A stretch of DNA of 64,000 bases from G965267425 sp965267425 (GCA_965267425.1 OZ253959.1:744001-808000), one strand, 5' to 3'; positions 9,701 to 18,297 are shown, counted from the stretch's first letter. Notes: a model not told the origin generated them from the sequence alone. Made by a program: numbers and translations.

Positions 9701-9760
9701 TTTAACTGAACTTATATTTGCCTTTTCATCGGGCAAAATAATTTACAAAAGATGGGAGAA

Positions 9761-9773
9761 ATTGAAAATCTCC
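9761..9773 (+). repeat. Left copy of 13-bp direct repeat flanking the cassette
   Basis: The 13-mer ATTGAAAATCTCC occurs here and again at 12175-12187, in the same orientation, bracketing the three-gene accessory cassette. It could be a target-site duplication or an att-like core. The match does not extend beyond 13 bases on either side. Confidence 0.5.
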
Positions 9774-9841
9774 CCAAAATCCACATGTTGAAAACTTAAT
9801 GCCTAAGTAAACAATAAGAGGCCCAAGCTATGCGCGAACAC

Positions 9842-9898
9842 CACTTATTTCAGTAATCCCTATCAACCAAGTTATATTGCAATACACAGAAATAAGTG
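9842..9898. repeat. Inverted repeat CACTTATTTC / GAAATAAGTG
   Basis: Two perfect 10-bp arms (9842-9851 and 9889-9898) separated by 37 bases, upstream of the cassette promoter. Adding two bases inward gives one mismatch. It could be an operator, a long-loop hairpin, or part of an element end; no function can be assigned. Confidence 0.4.
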
Positions 9899-10018
9899 CA
9901 TCCTAATATTTTATTAAGTTAAAAGTAGTGAAGAAAATCAATTGAATCGAGCTAATATCATGACTAAACGCAGCAAAAAATAAGCATTTCAATAAATATT
10001 ATGTGTCAATTCTAATTG

Positions 10019-10026
10019 TATATTTG
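10019..10026 (+). promoter_or_regulatory. -7 box of the accessory cassette (TATATTTG)
   Basis: Exact TAnnTTTG match ending 17 bases before the ATG of the first cassette gene, implying a very short leader. No clear -33 TTTG is present at the usual distance. Confidence 0.5.
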
Positions 10027-10043
10027 AGCAATATTTTAGGCCA

Positions 10044-10844
10044 ATGTTCGGGTTTCCACAAGCAAATAGAAGGTTCGTTGAGAATTTCAAGAGAAATTTC
10101 TTAAAAAATGTTATTTTCCAGGTGAAGTTTGATTCGTTGAATAACTTTGAAAGTAAGAAACCGGCCTTAAAAAAAATATTTGAAAAAAATTTTCCTTCAA
10201 TAAATGAACAACCAATACAGGGTATAAGTTTTGAAATTGGAAATTCTGATGAAACTCCTATAATTGAAACACGCAGTGATTTAAATAGAATTGTATTTTC
10301 ATCAAACTCGAACAAAAGTTCAATTGGTATAACTAATGATTCTTTGACTCACAGCATTCAAGGGGCAGATTATATAAACTTTAATTCATTCAAGGAGAAT
10401 CAAAAAATGATTCTTGAATCTTTTGATAAACTAGATTTAGAATCGCTTAATAGAGTTGCTGTTCGTAAAACGAATATTATCGAATTTAGTCTTAAACAAG
10501 ATAGTGATGCGAATGCTATTGAAGTAGCAGAGTTTGTGTTAAGTCAAGAATTAATGTCAGACACAATGAATATCCCAAACAATAAGTTCGTAAGTCAATG
10601 CATTAAGACTTTGAGGTTTCAAAATGAACATTATAATTTATTGTTGAATTATGGATTAGTTGGTGCTACTAATGCACAGACTAAAAATCATATTCTCGTG
10701 GACATTGATTTGTTTCTAGAAGAGAATGTTTTGAAAGAAAACCTATTTAATGAATTTGAAAAAATCAATTCTGAAGTATTTAATATTTTTATTTGGTGCA
10801 TGAGTGCCGAATCAATTGATTATTTAAAATCAGAAGGTGAATGA
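10044..10844 (+). CDS. TIGR04255-like sporadically distributed protein
   Basis: A 266-residue soluble protein. Layout and motifs resemble the TIGR04255 family: an N-terminal strand around residues 20-30 (NVIFQVKFDS), a central strand-rich part in which a gene-specific residue string is followed by INFNSFKENQKMILESFDKL (residues about 109-128), and then the strand LNRVAVRKTNII. Family members are patchily distributed and of unknown function. It is the first gene of a three-gene cassette; its stop overlaps the next ATG by four bases (ATGA). Base composition is clearly AT-richer than in the flanking dnaX and rpsF genes (14 G+C in the 60 bases from 10381), consistent with transfer. The assignment rests on remembered family pattern, not a search. 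Confidence 0.62.
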   Translation: MFGFPQANRRFVENFKRNFLKNVIFQVKFDSLNNFESKKPALKKIFEKNFPSINEQPIQGISFEIGNSDETPIIETRSDLNRIVFSSNSNKSSIGITNDSLTHSIQGADYINFNSFKENQKMILESFDKLDLESLNRVAVRKTNIIEFSLKQDSDANAIEVAEFVLSQELMSDTMNIPNNKFVSQCIKTLRFQNEHYNLLLNYGLVGATNAQTKNHILVDIDLFLEENVLKENLFNEFEKINSEVFNIFIWCMSAESIDYLKSEGE

Positions 10845-11554
10845 AAAAAATGCCAGATTTCCATATCGTAAGCAATTCGGATAAAAGTTTGGAGGACATT
10901 AGTGAATCGTTGTTATCCTTAAAAAAACAAGGTAACACTGAAAGTCCATTTTCAAAATATAATGGCAGAAGTTTGGCAATTTGTATTGCAACTGCTTCAC
11001 AAATCGCCTTTGCAAGTTGTAACGATGAATTAAAAGAAGATCTCGATTCAATCAATGATCCTAATTTCAATGAGGAGGTGATTAAGAAGGTCAGCATTGA
11101 TTTAACTAAGATTCAAAGTAGGGCTATCAAAATATTGACTGGTGCCGATTTCGAAATTGATCCAGATATTAAATATGACTATATAGTCAAGAAAAAGAAT
11201 GATGAAATTTTAGGAGAAAGAATAAAGGAAATCGTAAGCTTCAAATCTTTGGTTAATAGCTGGGATGGATATGGCGCAATTCCAGCAGAAGTTGAAAGCA
11301 CGGCCAACTCGATTCTCTTTTTGAAATTTCTTAAATCGAGTGCTGTTAATTCCATTAATTCTATATACCCTAATCCACATGGAACTATTACATTTAATTG
11401 GGAAAGAGGTGAAAATTCAGTTGATGTTGAGGTGGGAAATTCTGAATTAACATATATTTATACCCTAAATGGCAATAACACGGTTATTATCGAGAAAGCA
11501 CGCATTACTCAGGAAGTGGCAAATAATATTTCTGAGAAGATTGAAAGTGTATAA
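10841..11554 (+). CDS. Unknown cassette protein with C-terminal WDGYGA module
   Basis: A 237-residue soluble protein of unknown function and the second gene of the cassette. The N-terminal half (about 1-120) is helical and charged. The C-terminal half carries SWDGYGAIP (about residues 142-150), followed by an Ala/Leu helix, then PNPHGTITFNWE and a beta-rich tail. This WDGYGAxP...PxPxGxIxxxW pattern recurs in small proteins encoded in accessory gene pairs in many bacteria; no biochemical role is known to me. The start overlaps the preceding gene's stop (ATGA), and the end overlaps the GTG of the next gene by eight bases, so translation of all three is probably coupled. An alternative start is the Met at codon 4. 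Confidence 0.6.
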   Translation: MKKMPDFHIVSNSDKSLEDISESLLSLKKQGNTESPFSKYNGRSLAICIATASQIAFASCNDELKEDLDSINDPNFNEEVIKKVSIDLTKIQSRAIKILTGADFEIDPDIKYDYIVKKKNDEILGERIKEIVSFKSLVNSWDGYGAIPAEVESTANSILFLKFLKSSAVNSINSIYPNPHGTITFNWERGENSVDVEVGNSELTYIYTLNGNNTVIIEKARITQEVANNISEKIESV

Positions 11555-12026
11555 TTGTTATGTTGCTCGCTATATTCCGAAAAACTTCTCGTCACAGGAA
11601 TTAATAGTTAGGACAATTCATGAGCCTATAAATTTTAAGAATAAGAGGACTTTGAATTTTGATCCTAATTTGTTTCGTAGCCCTCCTGAAAAAGATGAAA
11701 TTTCTGTGAATAGAAGAGATTATTGTAATGATAATTTCTGCAAATATTTGGGATTAATTAATGAGATGCCTCGTAAACAAAGAGCATATTGGGGGCTAGC
11801 AAGTATTGAATGTGATAAAATATTGAAAGTAGCCGGAATAAAATATACTCCGATTAAAAAAAATAAATCTCATTCTGACATATATACAGGCCAACCGGAA
11901 AAAAGGGGGCAACCAAATTCGCATAATTTAGCTATTGCAAAATCCCTTCTTGCACATTCAAATATCCACAAAGATGATTATCTAAATGATGTACAATGGT
12001 TGAATGAATCAGTAAAACCAATATAA
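11547..12026 (+). CDS. Unknown third cassette protein
   Basis: A roughly 159-residue protein of unknown function. The frame is open from an ATG at 11469, but that would overlap the upstream gene by 86 bases; the GTG at 11547 overlaps it by only eight and begins just before the first conserved-looking stretch (YVARYIP), so it is preferred. Visible features: FDPNLFRSPPEKDEISVNRR around residues 39-58, then YCNDNFCKYLG with two Cys, and a basic Lys/Asn/His-rich segment mid-protein. The F-x-P plus S-V-x-R arrangement is reminiscent of small proteins that accompany WDGYGA-type partners, but I cannot name a family. It is the last gene of the cassette, followed by about 230 bases before rpsF. Confidence 0.55.
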   Translation: MYNCYVARYIPKNFSSQELIVRTIHEPINFKNKRTLNFDPNLFRSPPEKDEISVNRRDYCNDNFCKYLGLINEMPRKQRAYWGLASIECDKILKVAGIKYTPIKKNKSHSDIYTGQPEKRGQPNSHNLAIAKSLLAHSNIHKDDYLNDVQWLNESVKPI

Positions 12027-12174
12027 TAATTTAATTATAGAAATTACTCCAACAACACCTCATACTCTTTTTGAGAATCCAGACGTAACACATCACCTTC
12101 CCAACATCCAGAAACGATGAGAAAGTGGTAAATGAAATTCTTAGGCCGGAAGTTTCGATTTAAAACCATGAATT

Positions 12175-12187
12175 ATTGAAAATCTCC
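12175..12187 (+). repeat. Right copy of 13-bp direct repeat flanking the cassette
   Basis: Identical 13-mer to 9761-9773, same orientation. It lies just upstream of the rpsF promoter (-33 at about 12196), so insertion of the cassette would have left the ribosomal promoter intact. Confidence 0.5.
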
Positions 12188-12195
12188 TGAACCTG

Positions 12196-12226
12196 TTGTC
12201 TATAAAAGAACTAATTAGTACTTTTG
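12196..12226 (+). promoter_or_regulatory. Promoter of rpsF-rpsR-rplI
   Basis: -33 TTG at 12196-12198, 20 bases of spacer, then the exact -7 box TACTTTTG at 12219-12226, close to the Bacteroidota consensus TTTG-N19/20-TAnnTTTG. Its position means rpsF must start at the ATG at 12257, not at the upstream in-frame codon at 12224, which lies inside the box. Confidence 0.75.
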
Positions 12227-12256
12227 CACCCCTTAATTAAATTAATTTATTCGACG

Positions 12257-12604
12257 ATGAAAAAACGTTATGAGACTGTTTTCATTTTAACTCCCGTTTT
12301 GTCTGAAGCAAAGGCAAAGGAAACAGCCGCCAAATACAAAAAATTGCTGTCGGATAACGATGCAAAAGTTCACAATGAAGAATCTTGGGGACTGAAAAAG
12401 CTCGCTTATCCTATTCAAAAAAAATCAACTGGTTTCTATTACCTGTTTGAATTCGAAGCTACCGGGGAAGCATTGGAAAAAATTGAACTTGCCTTTCGTA
12501 GAGATGAACGCATCATGCGATACTTAACAGTGAACTTAGATAAGCACGCTGTGGCATATTCAGAAAGAAGAATTGAAAGATTAAAAGGTGCAACCAAGGC
12601 TTAA
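12257..12604 (+). CDS. rpsF: 30S ribosomal protein S6
   Basis: A 115-residue S6 that binds S18 in the central domain of 16S rRNA. It starts at MKKRYETVFILTP, the typical S6 N terminus, with the family core WGLKKLAYPIQKKSTGFYYLFEF around residues 38-60 and RRDERIMRYLT near 88-98 (a canonical R-R-x-E/D-x-x-x-R element). The frame is open 11 codons further upstream, but those codons overlap the promoter. First gene of the conserved rpsF-rpsR-rplI operon; no priB or ssb gene is interposed. Confidence 0.96.
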   Translation: MKKRYETVFILTPVLSEAKAKETAAKYKKLLSDNDAKVHNEESWGLKKLAYPIQKKSTGFYYLFEFEATGEALEKIELAFRRDERIMRYLTVNLDKHAVAYSERRIERLKGATKA

Positions 12605-12626
12605 GCCTTATTAAAGACTTAGAAAA

Positions 12627-12896
12627 ATGGCAGAAAATAGTTCAGAAATCAGGTATTTAACTCCTCCTTCCATTGATATTGTAAGGAAGAAGTATTGCAG
12701 ATTCAAGAAAAACCGAATTAAGTATATCGATTACAAGGATCCGGATTTCTTATTGCAATTCGTAAACGAACAAGGTAAAATTCTTCCAAGAAGAATTACC
12801 GGAACATCATTAAAGTATCAACGTAAAGTTTCACAGGCAATCAAACGTGCAAGACACCTTGCTTTGTTGCCATACGTGGATGATTTGCTTAAATAA
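12627..12896 (+). CDS. rpsR: 30S ribosomal protein S18
   Basis: An 89-residue basic protein with the S18 signature: CRFKKNRIKYIDYKDP around residues 24-39 and the core ILPRRITGTSLKYQRKVSQA (51-70). It pairs with S6 on 16S rRNA. It lies 22 bases after rpsF and 8 bases before rplI, in the standard ribosomal operon order. Its single Cys near residue 24 does not form the paired-Cys zinc ribbon of C+ ribosomal proteins, so this is a zinc-free form. Confidence 0.96.
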   Translation: MAENSSEIRYLTPPSIDIVRKKYCRFKKNRIKYIDYKDPDFLLQFVNEQGKILPRRITGTSLKYQRKVSQAIKRARHLALLPYVDDLLK

Positions 12897-12904
12897 GAGG
12901 AGTC

Positions 12905-13354
12905 ATGGAAATTATATTGAAACAAGACGTAGAAAACTTAGGTTACAAAAATGATATTGTAACGGTTAAGGATGGTTATGGAAGGAATTTCCTTATTCCT
13001 AAGGGAATGGCTTATTTAGCTACACCTTCTAGTAAAAAGATGTTGGCAGAAGTTGTCAAGCAAAGTGCTCACAAAGAAGAGAAGCAAAGACAAGAAGCAG
13101 AAGAATTGTTGAGTAAATTGAATGATGCTAAAATTGCAATTCCTACCAAAGTAGGTGAGAACGGAAAGATTTTCGGTTCTGTAAATGCGATTCAATTAGC
13201 TAAAGCTTTAAAAGAACAAGGTTACACCATTGATCGAAAAATGATCACACTTCAAGGTGATGCCATCAAGGCAGTTGGTACTTACTCAGCAACAGCTAAA
13301 TTGTTCAAAGATGTAGAGGCAACTATTTCATTTGAAGTAGTGGCAGAAGAATAA
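12905..13354 (+). CDS. rplI: 50S ribosomal protein L9
   Basis: A 149-residue L9: the N-terminal rRNA-binding domain begins MEIILKQDVENLGYKND, followed by the signature DGYGRNFLIPKGMA (about 23-36), a long connecting helix rich in Lys/Glu (about 45-80) and the C-terminal domain (FGSVNAIQLAKAL and on). Length is the usual 148-150. Last gene of the rpsF-rpsR-rplI operon; a hairpin followed by a T-run lies 20 bases downstream. Confidence 0.96.
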   Translation: MEIILKQDVENLGYKNDIVTVKDGYGRNFLIPKGMAYLATPSSKKMLAEVVKQSAHKEEKQRQEAEELLSKLNDAKIAIPTKVGENGKIFGSVNAIQLAKALKEQGYTIDRKMITLQGDAIKAVGTYSATAKLFKDVEATISFEVVAEE

Positions 13355-13375
13355 ACATCAGACTACACAGATAAG

Positions 13376-13411
13376 AAAGCCATTTCGTTTCAAAGCGGAA
13401 TGGCTTTTTTT
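13376..13411 (+). terminator. Rho-independent terminator after rplI
   Basis: Stem AAGCCATT / AATGGCTT (arms at about 13377-13384 and 13399-13406) closed by a 14-base loop and followed by a run of T ending near 13411. It separates the ribosomal operon from the aconitase gene. Confidence 0.8.
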
Positions 13412-13442
13412 ATTTCAGTACATGCTGAATCGCGTTACTGAC

Positions 13443-13473
13443 TTGCATTTACAGGTACAATTTATTATATTTG
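13443..13473 (+). promoter_or_regulatory. Promoter of aconitase gene
   Basis: -33 TTG at 13443-13445, 20 bases of spacer, and the exact -7 box TATATTTG at 13466-13473. The predicted leader to the ATG at 13564 is about 85 bases, longer than for most promoters in this window. Confidence 0.65.
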
Positions 13474-13563
13474 CCAATCGAAAAATGAGGGTATCAATGG
13501 GGCATGTTGGCGTTGGTAAGAGCATTTATCCTTGTTGAATTCTAACTGATTAAATCTTATATC

Positions 13564-15831
13564 ATGGTATTTGACATTGAAATGATCAAGGACGTTTATC
13601 AACGTATCCCTTCAAAAGTAGGGGCAGCTCGCAAACTACTGAACAAACCACTTACATTAAGTGAAAAAATATTGTACAGCCATCTTTCGGCTGACACTGA
13701 ATCCAAAGCCTTTATCAGAGGTGAAGATTATGTGGATTTTGTCCCTGACCGTGTGGCCATGCAAGATGCTACTGCGCAAATGGCCATGCTTCAATTCATG
13801 CAGGCAGGAAAAGCAAAAGCTGCCGTGCCTAGCACCATTCACGCGGATCACCTGATTCAAGCCAAAGTAGGTGCCAAAAAAGATTTGGAAACAGCCATCG
13901 TAGGTAACCGTGAAGTATATGATTTCCTTTCTTCCGTTTCCAATAAATATGGTGTTGGATTTTGGAAACCTGGTGCGGGAATTATTCATCAGGTAGTCCT
14001 TGAAAATTACGCCTTCCCGGGAGGTATGATGATTGGAACGGATTCACACACAGTAAATGCCGGAGGCCTGGGAATGGTTGCCATTGGTGTTGGAGGTGCG
14101 GATGCAGTTGACGTTATGGCTGGAATGCCTTGGGAATTGAAATTTCCAAAACTCATTGGTGTGAAACTCACCGGTGAAATGAATGGATGGACAGCTTCCA
14201 AAGATGTCATTCTCAAAGTAGCAGGAATTCTTACCGTAAAAGGCGGAACAGGATGCATTGTTGAATACTTCGGTGAAGGTGCAAAATCTCTGTCATGTAC
14301 TGGAAAGGGAACCATCTGTAACATGGGTGCTGAAATTGGTGCAACCACATCTACATTTGGATATGATGATTCAATGGCTCGTTATTTGCGTGCCACAGGA
14401 AGAGCAGAAGTAGCAGATTTAGCGGATGACATCAGCGAGCATTTGACAGGAGATCCTGAAGTATATGCCAATCCGGAACAGTATTTTGATCAAGTGATTG
14501 AAATCAATCTGAGTGAATTGGAGCCGCATGTTAACGGTCCTTTTACGCCAGACTTGGCCACACCAATTTCACAATTGGGAGAGGTAGCTGAAAAAAACGG
14601 ATGGCCTACCAAAATTGAAGTAGGACTGATTGGATCTTGTACCAATTCATCATATGAAGATATTTCAAGGGCCGTTTCATTGGCGGAACAAGCGGTGGAT
14701 AAAAACCTGAAAGCCAATTCGGAATTTACCATTACACCTGGCTCTGAACAAGTAAGATATACCATCGAAAGAGATGGATTCATTGAGGTCTTTAATAAAA
14801 TTGGAGCCAATGTATTTGCCAATGCTTGTGGTCCGTGCATTGGTCAATGGGACAGAGAAAGTGCCAAAAAAGGCGAGAAAAATACCATCATTCATTCCTT
14901 TAACCGAAACTTCTCCAAGAGAGCAGATGGAAATCCCAATACCCATGCATTTGTAGCCTCACCTGAATTAGTGACGGCCATGGCGATTGCCGGTGATTTG
15001 AGATTTAATCCATTGAAGGATACCTTGAAAAACGAAAATGGTGAAGACGTAAAATTGGATCCTCCAACAGGCGTTGAATTACCAGAAAAAGGATTTGATG
15101 TGGAAGATCCAGGCTTTCAGGCTCCTGCTCAAGATGGTAGTCAGGTTGAGGTCAAAGTGGATGCAGAATCAAAACGACTGCAATTGCTTACACCATTTGC
15201 ACCTTGGGACGGGAACAACCTGATGGATATGAAGTTGCTCATCAAAGCATTTGGAAAATGTACCACTGATCATATCTCAATGGCGGGACCATGGTTGCGT
15301 TACAGAGGTCACTTGGACAACATCTCAAACAACTGTCTTATCGGGGCCATCAATGCCTTTAATCAAGAGGCAGACAATGTGAAAAATCAACTCACTGGTG
15401 AATACGGCGCAGTGCCGGATACACAACGAGCGTACAAAGCTGCCGGTGTTTCAACCATCGTAGTGGGCGATCATAATTACGGTGAAGGTTCTTCACGCGA
15501 ACATGCAGCCATGGAACCCAGACACCTTGGCGTCAGAGTTGTATTGGTGAAGTCTTTTGCCAGAATTCATGAAACCAATTTGAAAAAGCAAGGAATGTTG
15601 GCGCTGACATTTGACAATGAAGCTGACTACGATAAAATCATGGAAGATGATTCCATCAGCATTATCGATTTGGATCAATTTGCACCAGGAAAACAGTTGA
15701 CCATTGAATTGAAGCACGCCACTGGTCAAAAGGATACCATTAAAGTGAATCATACTTACAATGACAGTCAGATAGAATGGTTCAAACATGGTTCTGCATT
15801 GAATTTGATTCGCAAGCAAGCCAACGCTTAA
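13564..15831 (+). CDS. acn: Aconitate hydratase, mitochondrial-type
   Basis: A 755-residue cytoplasmic [4Fe-4S] enzyme that interconverts citrate and isocitrate. Cluster ligands are Cys359 (in GSCTNSSYED) and Cys422/Cys425 (in CGPCIGQW). Other landmarks are GTDSHTVNAGGLGM near residues 158-171 and the C-terminal swivel domain with DHNYGEGSSREHAAMEPR. Length and motifs match the mitochondrial ACO2-like subgroup, rather than AcnA (about 890) or AcnB. It is transcribed alone from its own promoter; a gap of 50 bases follows before the TonB-dependent receptor frame. Together with icd and mdh it supplies the oxidative TCA cycle. Confidence 0.95.
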   Translation: MVFDIEMIKDVYQRIPSKVGAARKLLNKPLTLSEKILYSHLSADTESKAFIRGEDYVDFVPDRVAMQDATAQMAMLQFMQAGKAKAAVPSTIHADHLIQAKVGAKKDLETAIVGNREVYDFLSSVSNKYGVGFWKPGAGIIHQVVLENYAFPGGMMIGTDSHTVNAGGLGMVAIGVGGADAVDVMAGMPWELKFPKLIGVKLTGEMNGWTASKDVILKVAGILTVKGGTGCIVEYFGEGAKSLSCTGKGTICNMGAEIGATTSTFGYDDSMARYLRATGRAEVADLADDISEHLTGDPEVYANPEQYFDQVIEINLSELEPHVNGPFTPDLATPISQLGEVAEKNGWPTKIEVGLIGSCTNSSYEDISRAVSLAEQAVDKNLKANSEFTITPGSEQVRYTIERDGFIEVFNKIGANVFANACGPCIGQWDRESAKKGEKNTIIHSFNRNFSKRADGNPNTHAFVASPELVTAMAIAGDLRFNPLKDTLKNENGEDVKLDPPTGVELPEKGFDVEDPGFQAPAQDGSQVEVKVDAESKRLQLLTPFAPWDGNNLMDMKLLIKAFGKCTTDHISMAGPWLRYRGHLDNISNNCLIGAINAFNQEADNVKNQLTGEYGAVPDTQRAYKAAGVSTIVVGDHNYGEGSSREHAAMEPRHLGVRVVLVKSFARIHETNLKKQGMLALTFDNEADYDKIMEDDSISIIDLDQFAPGKQLTIELKHATGQKDTIKVNHTYNDSQIEWFKHGSALNLIRKQANA

Positions 15832-15932
15832 ATGTGATTTTTATCAACGGTCTATTTTCGTAGACGAGTGGTGCTGAACTTATGGATTTAAATCCTACTT
15901 TAGCAAACTTTACGCGCAAGGTTCAATTACTT

Positions 15933-18257
15933 ATGGGAAAAGAAGGGAAAGCAGGTTATCTTATTCTGTTGCTTTTGTTTTTTTTGGTAACACAAGGGTT
16001 TGCCCAAACCGCCATTATCAAAGGGTTTGTTTTTGATGAAGAAACTGGAGAGCCTTTGATCTTTACCAATGTGGCAATTGAAGGGACAACCATAGGAGTT
16101 TCAACGGATGTTAACGGCTATTTTTCGCTTACCAAAGTTCCTGCAGGAACACACATGGTTGTTGTGTCTAGCATAGGATATGAAGATCAGCGTAAAGAAT
16201 TTACGGTTAAAGACTTTCAGATTGTCAATACCAAATTGTTCGTCAAAAAATCAACCATCAAATTAAAGGCTGTTCAGATTTCTGCACGAAAACAGGAAAA
16301 GCAAAATACCGTTAAAATGTCGGTGACGAAACTTACACCTAAGGAGATGAGTAAGATTCCCACCATTGGTGGTGATCCTGATTTAGCACAGGTACTGCAA
16401 GTTCAACCCGGTGTTGTCTTTACAGGTGACCAGGGAGGTCAGCTTTACATCAGAGGAGGTTCGCCTATTCAAAATAAAGTTTTGTTGGACGGTATGACCA
16501 TATACAATCCGTTTCACTCCATAGGGCTTTTCTCAGTGTTTGATACAGACATCATGCGAAATGCCGATATCTATACTGGTGGATTTTCCGCGGAATACGG
16601 AGGAAGAATATCTTCCATCATGGATATTACAACAAGAGATGGTAACAAAAACAGACTTTCAGGGAAAGTAGGTTTAACCACCTTTGGGGCAAAAGTGTTG
16701 TTGGAAGGACCGATTTCCAAACCAAAAGAAGTAGGGGGAGGAAGCACATCGTTATTGGTCTCGTATAAAAACTCTTATTTGGACCAGTCATCCGATGTTT
16801 TTTACTCTTACATTGATCAAGAACTTCCTTTTAACTACCAGGATTATTATTCAAAATTATCCATCAATGCCAAGGGCGGAAGTAAGTTGAATCTTTTCGG
16901 ATTTAGTTTTAATGATGAGGCGAATTTTACGGGAATCACTGAAACACAATGGAACAACTGGGGTGTAGGAGCTAATTCACTGATTGTTCCGGGACAAGCC
17001 AAGGTGCTAATTGAATTGAACTTGTCGTATTCTGCCTATGAAATATCGCAAAGAGAAGCGGCCAACGAATCACAGGACTTAAGAAGAAGTGCCATTGACG
17101 GATTTTCAGTTGGAATGGACTTTACTTCGTTTTCCGGAAACGATCAAATCAAATACGGATTTGAAATGTTGGGTAACCAAACGGATTTCAGTTTTGTAAA
17201 TAACATTGGAAGAACCATCGAGCAGGTTCAAAATACTACAGAACTTGCGGGATATTTTAATTATCGAATCAATGCAGGAAAGGTCATTATCGAACCAGGA
17301 TTTAGGGTGCAGTATTATGCTTCTTTGTCAACTGTATCTCCTGAACCAAGGTTAGGATTTAAGTATAATGTGACCAACGATTTCAGAATTAAAGCGGCGG
17401 CAGGTATTTATTCTCAAAACCTGATTAGTGCCAACTCTGATAGGGACGTTGTGAATTTATTTTCAGGATTCTTAACAGGACCAGAGACACTTCAGGAAAC
17501 GTTTGTAACCAAAAATGGTGATGTGCGAGATGTTACCCATAAACTTCAGAAAGCCAATCATTTTATATTGGGATTTGAAGAGGACATCACAGATAACATT
17601 GAGTTAAATATTGAAGGTTATTACAAAGACTTTACACAATTGTCCAACATCAACCGAAACAAAATTTACGACATCAGTGATGATACGAAACCCGCTGAAT
17701 TGAGGAATGACTTTATCGTGGAAACGGGAGAGGCCTATGGAGTGGATTTTGTAGTCACCTACCGATTTGAGCACTTGAGCTTCTGGACGGTATATTCCAT
17801 TAGTAAGGTGACACGTTGGGATGGTACTCAGGAGTATAGAACCGTGTTTGATAGAAGACATAATGTCAACTTGGTAGCATCGTATACTTTCGGAAAAGAT
17901 TTGAATTGGGAATTTGGTGCGCGTTGGAACTTTGGTTCTGGTTTCCCTTTCACACAAACACAAGGGTTTTTCGAGAAATTGGTGTTTGATGATTTAACAG
18001 ACGATTATACTTCACAGAACGGTGAACTTGGAATTCAATATGGCGAACTCAACGGTGCAGAATTGCCAACATATCATCGTCTGGATGTGAATTTAAAAAG
18101 GAGATTTTTGTTGACCGAAAATTCTATTTTGGAAGTAAATGCCAGTTGCACAAATGTTTACGATAGGCAGAACATCTTTTATTTCGATAGAGTCAGCTAC
18201 AATAGGGTAGATCAATTACCGATTATGCCTAGTTTGGGAGTAAGTCTTAGCTTCTAA
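15933..18257 (+). CDS. TonB-dependent outer-membrane receptor with CarboxypepD_reg-like N-terminal domain
   Basis: About 774 residues from the ATG at 15933. The frame is open to an ATG at 15882, but a near-consensus -7 box (TACTTTAG at 15897-15904) falls inside that extension and a normal signal peptide begins at MGKEGKAGYLILLLLFFL, so the later start is preferred. Order: signal peptide to about residue 24 (GFAQ); carboxypeptidase-like regulatory beta-sandwich (IIKGFVFDEETGEPL, about 27-105); plug domain (QVLQVQPGVVFTGDQGGQLYIRGG split near 150-175, then VLLDGMTIYNPFH); 22-strand barrel ending in an aromatic residue (SLGVSLSF). It imports a large ligand using TonB energy. No SusD gene is adjacent, so the substrate is unknown. 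Confidence 0.9.
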   Translation: MGKEGKAGYLILLLLFFLVTQGFAQTAIIKGFVFDEETGEPLIFTNVAIEGTTIGVSTDVNGYFSLTKVPAGTHMVVVSSIGYEDQRKEFTVKDFQIVNTKLFVKKSTIKLKAVQISARKQEKQNTVKMSVTKLTPKEMSKIPTIGGDPDLAQVLQVQPGVVFTGDQGGQLYIRGGSPIQNKVLLDGMTIYNPFHSIGLFSVFDTDIMRNADIYTGGFSAEYGGRISSIMDITTRDGNKNRLSGKVGLTTFGAKVLLEGPISKPKEVGGGSTSLLVSYKNSYLDQSSDVFYSYIDQELPFNYQDYYSKLSINAKGGSKLNLFGFSFNDEANFTGITETQWNNWGVGANSLIVPGQAKVLIELNLSYSAYEISQREAANESQDLRRSAIDGFSVGMDFTSFSGNDQIKYGFEMLGNQTDFSFVNNIGRTIEQVQNTTELAGYFNYRINAGKVIIEPGFRVQYYASLSTVSPEPRLGFKYNVTNDFRIKAAAGIYSQNLISANSDRDVVNLFSGFLTGPETLQETFVTKNGDVRDVTHKLQKANHFILGFEEDITDNIELNIEGYYKDFTQLSNINRNKIYDISDDTKPAELRNDFIVETGEAYGVDFVVTYRFEHLSFWTVYSISKVTRWDGTQEYRTVFDRRHNVNLVASYTFGKDLNWEFGARWNFGSGFPFTQTQGFFEKLVFDDLTDDYTSQNGELGIQYGELNGAELPTYHRLDVNLKRRFLLTENSILEVNASCTNVYDRQNIFYFDRVSYNRVDQLPIMPSLGVSLSF

Positions 18258-18297
18258 TTTTTCTTGGAAATTTACCTCCTAATTTTTGTAAATACAT

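Larger units (their letters stand above)
9665..10043. other. Intergenic region between dnaX and accessory cassette
   Basis: 379 bases without a credible gene. It holds the dnaX -7 box, a short hairpin GGGAGA-N9-TCTCCC (9754-9774) that includes the left copy of the 13-bp direct repeat, a DnaA-box-like motif TGTTGAAAACTT (9786-9797), a 10-bp inverted repeat (9842-9851 with 9889-9898) and the cassette promoter at 10019-10026. The left edge of the accessory segment probably lies here. Confidence 0.6.

Noticed and set aside
9665..9736. 24-codon N-terminal extension of dnaX
   Set aside because: It contains the -7 box of the dnaX promoter and lacks homology to DnaX N-termini.
13485..13538. A 17-codon frame (ATG AGG GTA TCA) in the leader of the aconitase gene
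   Set aside because: It lies in the right place for a leader peptide but has no regulatory codon runs and no terminator/antiterminator structure that I could see. Probably chance.
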